A stretch of DNA of 37,357 nt, taken from positions 1-37,357 of the forward strand of contig JAWQRO010000516.1 of NCBI GenBank assembly GCA_033557835.1. Reading direction: 5' to 3'. A model generated the notes under the pieces. It saw only the letters and a program-made list of their open reading frames with translations, did not search any database and had not been told where the DNA came from. The translations under genes were made by a program, and so were the position numbers. This document shows positions 1 through 11,295 of this stretch, piece after piece. Source of the stretch: Helochares maculicollis. Its lineage: Eukaryota > Arthropoda > Insecta > Coleoptera > Hydrophilidae. Position 1 is the first letter of the stretch. Each line of letters starts with the position of its first letter.

Positions 1-8
1 TATATATA

Positions 9-213
9 TTTGTGGTAGATTTATGATTGAAACGCTATTTAGTAGCTTATAATGTTTAATTAGTAAATATTATTGTTTGTAAATGATTAATATAAAAATT
101 AAATGTCACTTCTGACAATGCTTCTTGAAAAACGAAGCGAAACCGTAAAGAATAATAGCTAATTAAACATCTTAGTTACTAAATAGCGTTTCAATCATAA
201 ATCTACTACAAAA
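9..213. mobile_element. Palindromic MITE-like element, copy 1
   Basis: A non-coding element of about 205 bp. Its two ends are inverted copies: the left arm at about 10-49 (containing gattgaaacgctatttagta) is mirrored by the right arm at about 170-212. The middle (about 92-135) is unique and contains a stretch near atgtcacttctgacaatgct. It has no ORF. Long inverted arms around a short core are typical of miniature inverted-repeat transposable elements derived from DNA transposons. I could not assign a superfamily, and the target-site duplication is hidden by the surrounding AT-rich sequence. Confidence 0.7.
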
Positions 214-223
214 CAAATAAAAT

Positions 224-442
224 ATGCTTATGATTAAAACGCTATTTAGTAGCTTAAGATGTTTTATTAGCTATTATTCTTTATGGTTTCGCTTCATAAT
301 TGAAGAAGCATCGCCAGAAGTGACGTTTATTTTTAATTTACAATTATTATTGTAAATTAAAAATAAGCGAAACCATAAAGAATAATAGCTAATAAAACAT
401 CTTAAGCTACTAAATAGCATTTTAATCATAAATATACCACCA
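224..442. mobile_element. Palindromic MITE-like element, copy 2 (inverted relative to copy 1)
   Basis: A second element of the same family. Its arms are about 65-70 bp and almost perfectly complementary: 229-294 pairs with 365-432, both running from the aaaacgctatttag end to the aagcgaaaccataaag end. The core (about 302-335) is the reverse complement of the core of copy 1, so the two copies face opposite ways with only about 10 bp between them. It would fold into a long hairpin. There is no coding capacity. Confidence 0.72.
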
Positions 443-445
443 AAC

Positions 446-1399
446 AAATAAAATAAAACAATTTTGTTTCAAATAATTTTCATTAATATAATTTCAATGA
501 AAATAACAAATATTTTAGGCAATTACATTAATTAGGGTCTTACCTATATAAATGTTTATAATTATACAATGAAATATAATTTCAATGACCACTTGTGAAA
601 CATTGAAAGTGGAAAAGGAAAACGATGAAGTAGTACACGACAATAGGGTAGATATTGTGAACCAATTTTGATAACAACAATATGTCTTTATTATATCACC
701 ATGTTGTTCAACAATAATATAGTTATTACAATGGGAAAGTGATACCTAAAAATGCATGTAAAATAACATCTAAACAATAACAAAGTATAAATGTTTATAT
801 GACTAATAAATTACTAATACTCAAAACAGCTACAGCATTGTGATAGAAATAGAGAAAGACTACTATTAATTAAATCTTTACTAAAGTAGTCATTTGCCAT
901 AAAGTTATTTTGTTGATAATAAATGGATGTTTTATTTTGTAATTAGTTGTAATACTTATGTCTACCTCTACTTAATAAAACTTGCCAACTTGCTAACAAG
1001 TATAAAAATAAAAAAAATATACAATATAACAATAAAGAATAGTCAAAAAGACAGGTGTGGAAAAAATGTACTTTCTTCAAAAGATTATATCAATCAGTTT
1101 ACTAGCTTAAAATGATATACATTCACCAGGGAATTTTTACATTTAAATTTGTAATATTATTAAGAAATGTCTATAGCAATGCAAATTTGTAGAAATATGG
1201 TGTAAATTTGCAACAATAAAGCTCAAATTTGCAATGAGATTGCTTAAATTTTCTTAAAGATTGCAACACACTTGTGTAAAAATTGATACTTTGTGATTTT
1301 ACATTCTTATAAGTGGCTAACTTTGTGCTACTTCCTCAATGAACATAGTTAATGTATATTACCACAACCCTTGTTTGTGAAAATGATGCTACCAATCCA
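446..1399. other. Intergenic / 3' UTR region of the b5 reductase gene
   Basis: No gene is visible here. The right part (about 930-1399) probably holds the 3' UTR of the reductase gene on the minus strand; a minus-strand AATAAA hexamer lies near 930-936. Around 1180-1270 the motif aaatttgcaa recurs several times, a weak local repeat. The short ORF on the plus strand near 930-1115 is low-complexity AT-rich sequence and unlikely to be real. Confidence 0.5.
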
Positions 1400-4300
1400 C
1401 TAATAAGCAAACACCAAGTCTTCATTATAACCCAGTTCCTTCAGGCTAGGAATGCAAGCATAATTTACCATTGGAGGAGGTCCACACATAACTACGAGAG
1501 TATCATCTGAAGGTGGGAAGAGGTGTTCTTTGATCATGTTGGCATTAACAAAGCCAGAGCTGTATTTCCAACCTTCAATGAAAAATATATAGTATTTTTA
1601 AACACAAATTAAATGTCATACACAAGTAAAAAATCTATCCTGCATTATTTATATAACAAATAATTTTTGTTTAGAATGTAGTAGACAATAGTGGAATCGA
1701 CTTATAACAATTTGAGTTAATAGTCTTTCATACAAATGAGATATAAAATTGAATACATATCAATAACAAAGAAAATTAAGAAATTTTAAAAATACAATGT
1801 ATATGCAACACTAAAAACAGCAACACTTACCCTCTGGAGGTGTATCAAGAGTGTACCAAAGTTTGAATTGTTCGGGGTGGAACTGCTTCACTTCTTCTAA
1901 TTCTTTTCTGATGAGGATATCGCGTTCAGTTTGATTAGCAAACAGGAGGCACATTTTAGTTTTGTCATCGGGATTTTTCGCAATATGACGAATGAGTTGA
2001 AGCATTGGAGTGATACCAGTGCCTCCAGCGATCATAACAACCTTTGTGACTTGCACTACATGAGGAGGATCTTTCCTTAACTTTTTGATGGCGAATTCCC
2101 CATTTCCATTGTAAACCATGCGTCCTGATGGTCCTCTAAAATCAATGGTGTCGCCTATTTTAAGGCTCTCAAGATGCTGGGACATCTTACCACCCTCAGG
2201 AAATTTAGGGTGGACATTTTTAAAATAAACTTTGATCACCAAATCAACATATCCCTTATTTTCATCCGAAGAAACTGGTGTGTAAGCTCGTATGACTAGT
2301 TCATCATCAATTTTAGCCGACAGATGAATGTGTTGGCCGACCGGCAAACCTATACAAAATTTAATTGTGTAGAAGATTTAAAAAGATGATAAATATCGAA
2401 AAAACTATTAAAAACACATGCTATTTTTCCATTGATATAATAATACAGTTCATGTAAATCAGTTACACAAAATTTAAATTATTTAATAATCTATATTGTA
2501 TATATATTTTTTCTTCACTACTTGGAATTGTAGTAAATATTTTACACCAATTATCATTTTGCACATACATACATACATACTAACTGGGTTTTGAAACAAA
2601 TAACGAATTTACGAGGTTGAATTAAAAACAAATCAAGCATACAAGCAATTTAAAGCATGAAAGAGTGAATTATTTATTTCATATAAATAGTGAGGATCCA
2701 TGAATATCCATTATAAAATGTTTCCAACAATGGCAAACAACGTAACATTATATAATGGGATATTTTTTATCTAGTTCTAATTGTTATATTCATCATAGGT
2801 GAATTGTTTTGATTAATTTGCTAAGATTTTCTGATTTACTCTCTTCAGCAAACTTGAAAACGAAATACTATATCCTAATTGACTGTTGCCAATGTAAATC
2901 TATTAATAATTCAATTAAAATTATTGAAATTTTTCTTACTACCAAAAATTATGTAACTCACTCAGATTTTCATTCTATACTATATTTAATGTAATGTGTA
3001 TGAAAACTAACCGAGAATATGATTCTTTGAAGGCAGTCCAAATCTGAATCTCCTGGTATCATGACTGATTTCTTCTTTTTCTATCAAAGGCAGAGCGTAT
3101 TTTACCTGTGAGTCTTGTAAAGTAACATTGTTTCCTTTGACTATGCGCCCTTTCTGTGCAGCCTTGCAAGAGCCTTTACATTTTTTGTTTCGCCAAAAAT
3201 GGAATACTGCTAAGGTTGTCACTAGTACACCTATTCCAACTACGATTTGTGTGGTCTACAAAAATTAAAAGGTACATTAGAAAAAAATGAGCAATATGAT
3301 AGCTATAGTTGGTGAAAAATCACCCATATTCTTTTCGTTAATTGTTTTACTTAAAAGTTCCAACATATCAAAAAACATCACAAAACGCAATTAATGATAT
3401 TAATAGCAGAGCAGTTTTAAGAACATTTGGACATTTCATATATGCAATCGCAATTTTTCTACCCAAAAGAGGAATTCATGATTATTTAACAAATAAAATA
3501 TAAATTGTCTGGACACATTCGATTTGATAACAGTTCGGAAATGAGCAAACCAAAATTCCTACTTTGGTTTTTAAAGTCATTTAGGATATTTGTGTTGTGA
3601 AACTTAAAATTTTACATATCAATTAACCTGAACTGGAATTAATAAACGATACAATTATCAAAAAGCCAGGGCAAAATTTTAACAAAAATCAAAAATCCTG
3701 AGCTGGAAAACAAAATAATAAGTATTAAGGTTGAATCATTAAAAATATAAGTTAAAAGAATTCAAGCTTATGAAACCAAATATCTAAGATTATACAACCT
3801 CCAGGATTCAAAAAAATATACAGCAACATATCAGAATTAACAGTTTCAAGGTGAAAAACTCATGATTTCAACAAGAAATCAAATAGTTAAAATTAAAAAC
3901 CAAAGGTTACAGAATCAAACTTTTAGCACTAAATTATGGAATCTGGGCATAAAGTGAGCATGACGTGGTTGGCATATTAGGATTAGCTAGTTTTGAAATT
4001 AATTAATTAGATATAACCAATGCTGAATATAAACAAATGTTTGCTATAAAAACCAAATTGATTGCAACTAACTTATTATGAAATATATTTATTATTCATA
4101 TGGAAATATCAATAATTTAAAACCTTAAGATGTACTTTTCTTGATAATTCAAGATCTGAGGAAACTATTGAATTTTTATACTTTAAAATGAAACTTCATA
4201 TTAAAACAATTGGCTATATAGATAAAACCCAATTTCCAGTTATAAAATTTGCTCAAAATTACTTGCTGTAGCAAATTTGACATCTTTTAGCATACATGCA

Positions 4301-5559
4301 AAATTTTTGTACCTGTTTAAACTTGTAGTGTAAGACAGAAGTCGTAACTGGTAAAACAATGAAATCTCTCTACTGATGACATCAAAAATGTATTATTTTA
4401 GTATTAAACATCTTTTAATTTTACTAATAGAATTATGTAATTATGTTGTTGAATTTTACTACAAATATATCAATGTAATGAAAATTGAAAATAATACCAA
4501 CAACCTTCTATTAACACAAAAGCTCTACAAATTAAGAACATGCCTGTTATATTAAAAAGGCATAGTTGATTTGCCCTGTGAATATGAAGCTATTCTAAAG
4601 GCAAAACAGAAGAACACAATTCGTTTGTTAACAAATAAAAAAAATGTGTTAGCTTATAATTCTCTACTTATTATGTAGATATTCTTTTTAAAATAGCAAA
4701 ACTTATAGGTAAACAATTGTAAGAGTTTGAAAATTGCCTTTAAAGCTAGATTCGCAATTATGTATATATTTTGCTGTTGTTTATTCAATTTTTTTGTTAA
4801 AGGAACAAATTAAAGAATCAGATGACTTTCAGGATTCACCTAAAACGTAAGTTTTTGACTGCAGTTCCATGAAAATTGTATATATTTTATCTATTTTCAA
4901 TATATAATCAATAAATTTTATTATTTAAGGAGTTTCACCTGGTAATATTTTTTGTCATAAAGTGTCATTTGTCCAAAGGTACTTTGATCTATTTTGGTAA
5001 CACACACACACACACACACATATACAAAACAAATGAACGAAAAATATCTTTACCGCAATTTGAGGTAAATGGGGAACAAAATGGTTTGTGGCCATAACTG
5101 GTTTTTTATGATTTAATTACTTCTGCCGCACTTAGCGCTAAAACATGATTTTTTATAAGCAAACATGTGTTATTGACACTAATTAGCACTATAAAAATCA
5201 TAATAAAAAGAAATGTATCAAAAAGTATGGTTATGTATTGTGGTAATGACAGAATTCATAATTACGATGATAAATTGTTTATTAGTTTTACATCGAAGAG
5301 GTCAGGAATGGTCAAAATTATCAATTTTAATCGGTGTCATAAATAACAAAAATATTATAGTTATATTAACGACTTACATAGGTGTTTTCCGTTATTTGTT
5401 CCATTAGGGCGAGTAGGTATTGCAAAAATTTATGTAACGTGATGTAACGCTTGCCGACTTTTTGACAATCAGTCAATGCACATGTGATTTGAGAGAGGGC
5501 CAAAGGTCAGAAACAAAGCAAACTACATGCAATTACATAATTGTACTTACTGTTCCCAT
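1400..5559 (-). CDS. Cyt-b5-R: NADH-cytochrome b5 reductase, membrane-anchored
   Basis: A flavoenzyme that passes electrons from NADH to cytochrome b5, supporting fatty-acid desaturation and elongation and sterol synthesis at the ER or outer mitochondrial membrane. Coding exons on the minus strand are 5551-5559 (MGT), 3012-3255, 1831-2349 and 1400-1572: 945 nt, 314 aa, a normal length. All introns are GT-AG (donors gtaagt, gttagt, gtaagt) and the joins keep frame. Residues 5-24 are a hydrophobic anchor (TTQIVVGIGVLV...). RAYTP (105-109) is the FAD-binding motif, GGTGITPM (193-200) the NADH-binding loop, and CGPPPM (287-292) the C-terminal NADH site. The short first exon was chosen because ATG GGA ACA is followed directly by a consensus donor and joins in phase to the anchor. 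The gene is divergent from the proteasome gene. Identification is by motifs and overall similarity; the Cyt-b5-R symbol follows the Drosophila name. Confidence 0.93.
2562..2580. repeat. (ACAT)n microsatellite
   Basis: About four and a half copies of acat in the second intron of the b5 reductase gene. This is a simple repeat with no visible function. Confidence 0.7.
5001..5020. repeat. (CA)10 microsatellite
   Basis: Ten uninterrupted CA dinucleotides in the first intron of the b5 reductase gene, followed by tatata. Likely to vary in length between individuals. Confidence 0.85.
5500..5509 (+). promoter_or_regulatory. Candidate nuclear-receptor half-site (CCAAAGGTCA)
   Basis: The sequence ccaaaggtca lies in intron 1, about 50 bp downstream of the first coding exon of the b5 reductase gene. 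AAAGGTCA is an extended AGGTCA half-site of the kind bound by monomeric or HNF4-type nuclear receptors, which often control lipid-metabolism genes. This is a single motif match, so chance occurrence is quite possible. Confidence 0.25.
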
Positions 5560-6897
5560 TATTGTCGTATGCGATATGAATGGATTTTAGGGAGAATTAT
5601 TCCAAGTCCTTAGTATTAAAGTCGTCTTCTATTGAGCTGGACGGTGCTCAACCGGTTGCTTTCACTTTCTTTGAAGGTGCGCAGAATGCGCTCTATTTTT
5701 TTCTAGCAATCTATCTTTAGGATATTTTAGGTATTTGTATTATGAATCGCTTCCGCGTTTTTATAAGTGATGTAATTCGGTGCATACGTAGATATTTCCA
5801 CACTTTTGTCTAAGATATTTCTGTCCGCAAATTTTTGAAGACGCTTACTAATGGGCCGTTAACCAAATTTTAAGCGTGCCAAAGCGACATTATAGAGTAA
5901 TTAATAAATTGCACAATGAATTTCGACGGCAGTTTTTAGTTCTACTAAAGTTTAAAAAGTTGCATTTCATATTTATAAATTATAAGACAATAGAAGATAT
6001 ATAGAAAATATTTAGCATTAAGTAAAATTGCCTATTTTCTTTATATGGCTTAGGTAACATTTGTTTCGTATATCAAACAATTTAAAAAATCGCAAAAGAA
6101 GTTTTCAAAAAATTATTAAATTTTTGGGCAATATTTACAAAGCTAATGTTTGCTTTGTTTTCGCTTTTTAAATGCTCATCAATTATTTATCAATTAGGTA
6201 TTGTATATGCGGTGTATTGAAGGAATTTGACGAACTCCTAATATATTAAAATCGCTTTGTATTGAAAGCATGCATAATACTTATGAATCATTTATTTTGA
6301 ATTTTCAAGCCAAGGGGGCTATAATATGAAAATATTTGTTAAACTGCTAAGTCATCAAAAATGTGATTACATTTAGTTTTGATATGATTAAAGATTTTGA
6401 GGTAATAGTTTCTTTACGAGATGAGGTTTTTTATTTGAAACGATAATTAAATATATAAACCAGAGATCAAAAATATTCAAAGCGGAAAATATAGTTTAAT
6501 CTAAAGGCAAATATCAATAATTCCACGAACGGAAATTGTACTGTACATATATTATTAAGTACGTCATGATACCTTTATTAAAAAATATTGTAGATAGTAC
6601 CTGTTATGCCATAATAACTAAATTATTTGTATGCTTAATTTGAAACGACCACTTATATATCTTTATTATTCTAATATTATTGTCATGGTATATGCATGAA
6701 AGTATGTTAAATTATCTTTTGTTGCCTAGCTTGCAGGTATGAAATAACTTTGCGAGCGCAGCCTCAGCCGTGACATTTCAAATGCCGGCCATCTTTGTTG
6801 TCAAATTTAATAGTCATTACAAATCAAAAACCTGAACATTGTGATTCTTGATTCTCAAGAAAGTTTCATTTTCGAACTTTTAAAGTAGCCTTTCAAG
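5560..6897. other. Divergent promoter region between b5 reductase and PSMA6
   Basis: About 1.3 kb separates the two start codons, which point away from each other. The ends nearest each gene are less AT-rich (about 5630-5700 and 6730-6800), as expected for TATA-less housekeeping promoters. I saw no convincing TATA box within 30-60 bp of either start. The middle is AT-rich, with no gene or clear repeat. Confidence 0.5.
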
Positions 6898-9800
6898 ATG
6901 TCTAGAGGTAGCAGTGCTGGGTTTGATCGTCATATTACCATTTTTTCTCCGGAAGGCCGTTTGTATCAAGTAGAATATGCGTTTAAAGCGATTAACCAAG
7001 CCGGCCTAACCTCTGTGGCTCTTAAAGGAGTTGACACAGCAGTTTGTGTTACTCAAAGGAAGATCCCAGATAAATTGATTGATGGTAATACCATAAGCCA
7101 CTTGTTTCAGATTACTGAAAATATAGGATGCGTAATGACAGGTATGCCCATTTTCATTGTTTGATAGGAAAGACGTAGATTTAATTCATACACTAGCTTT
7201 GGTATTACAAAACCTATTTAACACAGCTATAGAATAATAATTTAATGATTAATAATCTGGAGATGTTTAGACATATATTTTTGATTCAGTTATAAGATTC
7301 CCTATTGCTGTGCTCTCTTGATTTACAGTTTTACTTCTAATGTATGTATTCCCTTGGAAAAATTACAGCTTAGGGATCCATCTAAAGCACGAATTGTTTT
7401 AGCCCGCAGGGACTACTTCTTTATACACAAATCTGTTTCCAGATATTTCTGTATGAAATTAACAATTGAAAAACTGGTTGCCAGATTGCCAGAACAATTA
7501 AAAACCTCACCGTTTTGACTAAATTAAAAAAGTTATCATGTATACTGTAATTTTCACCCAAATTATTTAACTGATTTGGTAAAGTTGCAACATCTTGGAT
7601 TTGCATATGCGCAGTTTGAGAGCTGAAAAACTGCAGTTTTACTCACACTTCTTATCTTTATTGCTAGGTCCTAAATATTGTCTCCTTGTCTGTTAATTTG
7701 TTATAATAGGTATTTGTTCTCACCCTTTAGATAGTTTATTTAAACACTAGTAATTTCCGCTGATAGCTTTAAACTTTTCCTTTGACATCTTTATCTTGCT
7801 TCCACCTTGATATATTCACAGTTCTCTTCTCATTTTCCTGTCATTCACGGAGTGAACGTGTTCCTTTCATCTACCTCGCTCTTTTTGTTTTCCAGAAAAT
7901 GCCAAGAACATATGAGCATAAAAATCAAGTATTGAACACTAGTCCAGAGGTCATTGTAATTAACTATGTGTATATTTGTCATTTATATTTATTATTGAAC
8001 AAAAATAACGCATTAAATTTAAATCATAGTGGCAAGAGAAATTGCACATATCTGCTTAGTTTTTAATTCAAGTTTTAATTTTAAATTCAATACCAGCTAA
8101 TAAAATTTTCAATTTACATCTATGTTGCAATTTACATGTGTAGAAATTAATTACAAAAATAAGCTAACTTGAAATCTCCACATTTCCAATTCATTCTTAA
8201 TTATTAAGGGGATCGGAAAGTAATGTCGTTTTCTTAAGTTAAATTTACACAACTACATTTTCAACAAGTTTTTATTTCTAATCAACAATATATTCACCTT
8301 CGTCATCAACAACTTTTTGCCATCTAGTATACAAATGTTCAATGTCGGAGCGGTAAAAATCAATCGGTTTTTCTGTAAACTATTACGAGATAGCATTTTG
8401 GACATCATCAAAATTTTCTAATTTTTTGCCACTAAGACAATGTTGCAGTGATCAGAATAAATGGTAATCCGAGGGTGCAATATCGGGCAAGTATGGTGAG
8501 TGAGGCTGTACCTCCCACCCCAATTCATTAATTTTGTCAAAGGTCTGTTTTGCACAGTATGGTCTTGCATTGTCATGTTGCAGAATAACTCCTTTTCTGT
8601 AGACAATTGCAGGATACTTTTCAATGAAAGACTAGTTTATTTACTCCAATTGTCATAATAGACATCTGTATTAACGTTTTGTCCAGGTTTTAACACTTCA
8701 AAGTGAACAGCTCCGCGTGTATTCCACCAAACACACAGAATTTCCTGTTTGGGGTGTAAACCTGGCTTTGCAGTAGTTCGTGGTAATTCATTTCGGCTGA
8801 GCCACAGCCTTTTGCGTTTCAGATTGTTGTACGGGACCCATTTTTTGTCTCCAGTAATCAAGCGATCAAAAAACGGATCTTTACGATGCTGTTGAAGCAA
8901 TACATTGCACGGGATTGACCGGTTGGCTTTATTTTCTCCGGATAGATTATGGGGGACCCAAACACCAGCTCTGCTTATTTTTCCAATCTGCGGCAAATGT
9001 TCTTGGATGGTTGATCAAGGTTGCTTAAGGATGTTTGAAAGTTCCTCAATTGTTTGATATGGATTTGCTTCCACTTTTGCCCTTAGCATGTCGTTATCTA
9101 ATGTTGTTGGTCTTCCTGATCGATGGACATCCGAGAGATCAAAATTGCCTGATCTGAATTTGGAGAACCATCTTTGGCATTTTCGAACGACCAATGCGCT
9201 TGGATAAACATCGCAAATGTTTTTAGACGCAGCAGTTGCGGTTTTACCATTGCGAAACTCAAAAAGCATACAATGCCGGATAAGCTCTTCTGGTATTTGG
9301 CTGGCCATTTCCCCACAAATTTTATTATAGTACTAATTAAACGTATTCTTTGCCAAACAGGTACAAATGTATCTTAGTGTCGTTTGTTAAACTACAATTA
9401 GTGTATAAAATTTGGGAATTAGAGAAATAAAATGTACTATTTTTATAAGTACTTTAAAATTGAACATGAAATTGAATTAAACTTCTTTGTACATTTAAGA
9501 AACAGGTTTAAGGGATAATTTATGGATATAAATCGTCGCTAATTCTATTTAAAATTAATCTATAACACTTTATCCATATTATTATTTTAAATGTTACTAA
9601 ACGGTATATGCTCAAACTTAATTTGACTTTTTAAAGAAGAAAGGGTTATGCATTTTTATGCGGGCTACTGCAATTAACAGCCGAATAATAAATTTTGTAA
9701 CTTCATAGTTTTTGGTTCAATGATGAGATTTCTTAAAGTATTGGGTATTGAGGAGATGAAAGCTGATTCCTTCACAGTTGAAAAAATAAATTAGTGGATA

Positions 9801-11007
9801 GAATGCTGTATGTGAAAATTATATCCTACTTTACATTACAAACTCAATACATTTTTATCAAGCTCAAATAATATTTGAATTATCAATGTAGTAATTAGTA
9901 GATTGGCATAATGAGCTATTTTCTTTTTTCCATGGGTTTGATTTTGTGGTTAGCCAGTGTCTAAATTGCTCATTCATATATATTATAATTGCTATTTTAT
10001 AACTAGTTTTTAATGTAAAGTATATCATATCTTGGAAAAGGAAGAATACTTATTTATTTGAGTTCATGTTAGCAGTTTTATAGTGCCAACGATAAATCAT
10101 GGAGCCTATTTTAACATTAAATGTTCGTTAGTATTTTAAACACATTATGCACGGCTCACATGTGCGAAATTATTTATATGCAATCTTATTTGTGAAGATA
10201 ATTTTTACACAACTTAAATATAATGTACCATAATCTTAGACTACTAAAACTATCATTACTACAATTTATCTTTTTAATATGCACATGAACTAACTGTAAA
10301 TACGTCCTATTGTATTTAGAATAAAAATAACCGGACATGAAGAATTAAAGAGTAAATATTCCTGTATTTTCTCACACTATTCTATAAATGCCACTAGTCT
10401 ACAATTGTTGCTTTCTAATTGTACTTGATTTCATATAAAATTATTGTTATAGCTTTATGGTATATTGTTGAAAACATAAAATATTCTATTTTTGTTTTTG
10501 TAATTTTTAGGTATGATTGCTGATAGCAAATCGCAAGTGCAGAGAGCTCGTTACGAAGCAGCCCAATTCAAATATAAATATGGTTATGAAATGCCCGTCG
10601 ATACGATGTGCAGACGTGTTGCAGACATCTCTCAAGTTTACACTCAAAATGCAGAAATGCGCCCACTTGGCTGCTCAATGATTCTTATTGCTTATGATTC
10701 TGAGTATGGACCATGTGTTTATAAAACTGACCCTGCCGGCTATTTTTGCGGATATAGAGCTGTAAGTGTGGGTGCCAAGCAGACGGAAGCAAACAGCTAC
10801 TTGGAGAAGAAGTTGAAGAAAAAGCAGGAGCTTAAAGAAGATGACGTTATTCAGCTCGCTATTAGTTGCTTATCTAGCGTTTTGTCGGTAGACTTCAAAC
10901 CAAGTGAAATTGAAGTAGGCTTTGTATCGAAAGACCAGCCTAAATTTAGAAAATTAACTGAATCTGAAATCGACAAACATTTGACTGCAATTGCCGAAAA
11001 GGATTAA
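6898..11007 (+). CDS. PSMA6: 20S proteasome subunit alpha type-6
   Basis: A structural subunit of the outer alpha ring of the 20S proteasome, which gates substrate entry; alpha subunits lack the catalytic N-terminal threonine. Exons are 6898-7141 and 10511-11007 (741 nt, 246 aa, equal to the human protein). The donor G|gtatgc and acceptor tttttag|gt restore a glycine codon inside the conserved CVMTGM stretch. The N-terminus carries the alpha-type signature: FDRHITIFSPEGRLYQVEYA (residues 9-28). The C-terminal exon contains SQVQRARYEAA, ADISQVYTQNAEMRPLGC, DPAGYFCG and VDFKPSEIEVG, all typical of this subunit. ATG 6898 is preceded by ttcaag and gives the canonical MSRGSSAGF start. The 3.4-kb intron carries a dead mariner in the opposite orientation. 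The Drosophila orthologue is Prosalpha1. Confidence 0.97.
8206..9320 (-). mobile_element. Degenerate mariner transposon inside the PSMA6 intron
   Basis: A Tc1/mariner relic reading on the minus strand. The transposase N-terminus (HTH region, start MASQIPEEL at 9308) runs to an in-frame TGA at 9015-9017, then resumes in the same frame (HLPQIGKISRAGVWVPHNLS...). The first catalytic Asp is in LITGDKKW (about 8860). After about 8640 the frame shifts; the second Asp (LQHDNARP, about 8570) and the third (DIAPSDYHL, about 8480) survive in another frame. The end WQKVVDDEGEY is near 8300. The 3' terminal sequence GGGGATCGGAAAGTAATGTC starts at about 8208. I could not find its inverted partner beyond 9320, so that end looks deleted or very decayed. 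The style is closer to the Hsmar1/cecropia-type lineage than to Mos1. It is not functional. Confidence 0.9.
9321..10510. other. Rest of the PSMA6 intron
   Basis: AT-rich intronic sequence with no gene, repeat or transposon that I can recognise. It ends in a good polypyrimidine tract and ag acceptor at 10509-10510. The other flank of the mariner (7142-8205) is likewise without a supported gene. Confidence 0.5.
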
Positions 11008-11112
11008 ACTATAAATTATGAATTATACTATAATTTTACTGTCCACTTTCATAAATTTATCCTGGAATTAGGATTTTTTTCAATCAATTTTTTTACACAA
11101 AGTGGTAACTTC

Positions 11113-11118
11113 AATAAA
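11113..11118 (+). terminator. Polyadenylation signal of PSMA6
   Basis: AATAAA about 105 nt after the PSMA6 stop codon; a second copy lies at 11177-11182. Either could direct 3' end formation. Both are within about 180 nt of the stop codon of the oppositely oriented myosin light chain gene. Confidence 0.6.
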
Positions 11119-11251
11119 CAAAAATGTATTATCTAAAATTGTATTTTTGGTTTCCTACTGTATCTATATAAATTTTAATAAACACTTATTTAAGGTTCAT
11201 TTATTTGTTATATTTGATAATAAAAATATGTAAAGCTATTAAGATACTTCA

Positions 11252-11261
11252 TTTATTTATT
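11252..11261 (-). terminator. Polyadenylation signal of the Mlc-like gene
   Basis: Two overlapping minus-strand AATAAA hexamers about 35-45 nt downstream of the TAA stop at 11296-11298. A further AATAAA overlaps the stop codon itself. This supports the view that the last exon of the myosin light chain paralogue is at 11296-11345. Confidence 0.55.
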
Positions 11262-11295
11262 TTCTTAACATGAGCATATGTATATTTGTATAAGT

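Noticed and set aside
2809..2994. 61-codon ORF in a b5 reductase intron
   Set aside because: Intronic, AT-rich, no features.
7318..7518. 66-codon ORF in the PSMA6 intron
   Set aside because: No family resemblance, and the PSMA6 protein is complete without it.
7782..8066. 94-codon ORF in the PSMA6 intron with MPRTYEHKN, faintly like the start of a pogo/psq-type protein
   Set aside because: Only about nine residues match and nothing follows; too little to call a transposon relic.
9174..9377. Plus-strand ORF over mariner 1
   Set aside because: Antisense shadow of the transposase N-terminus.
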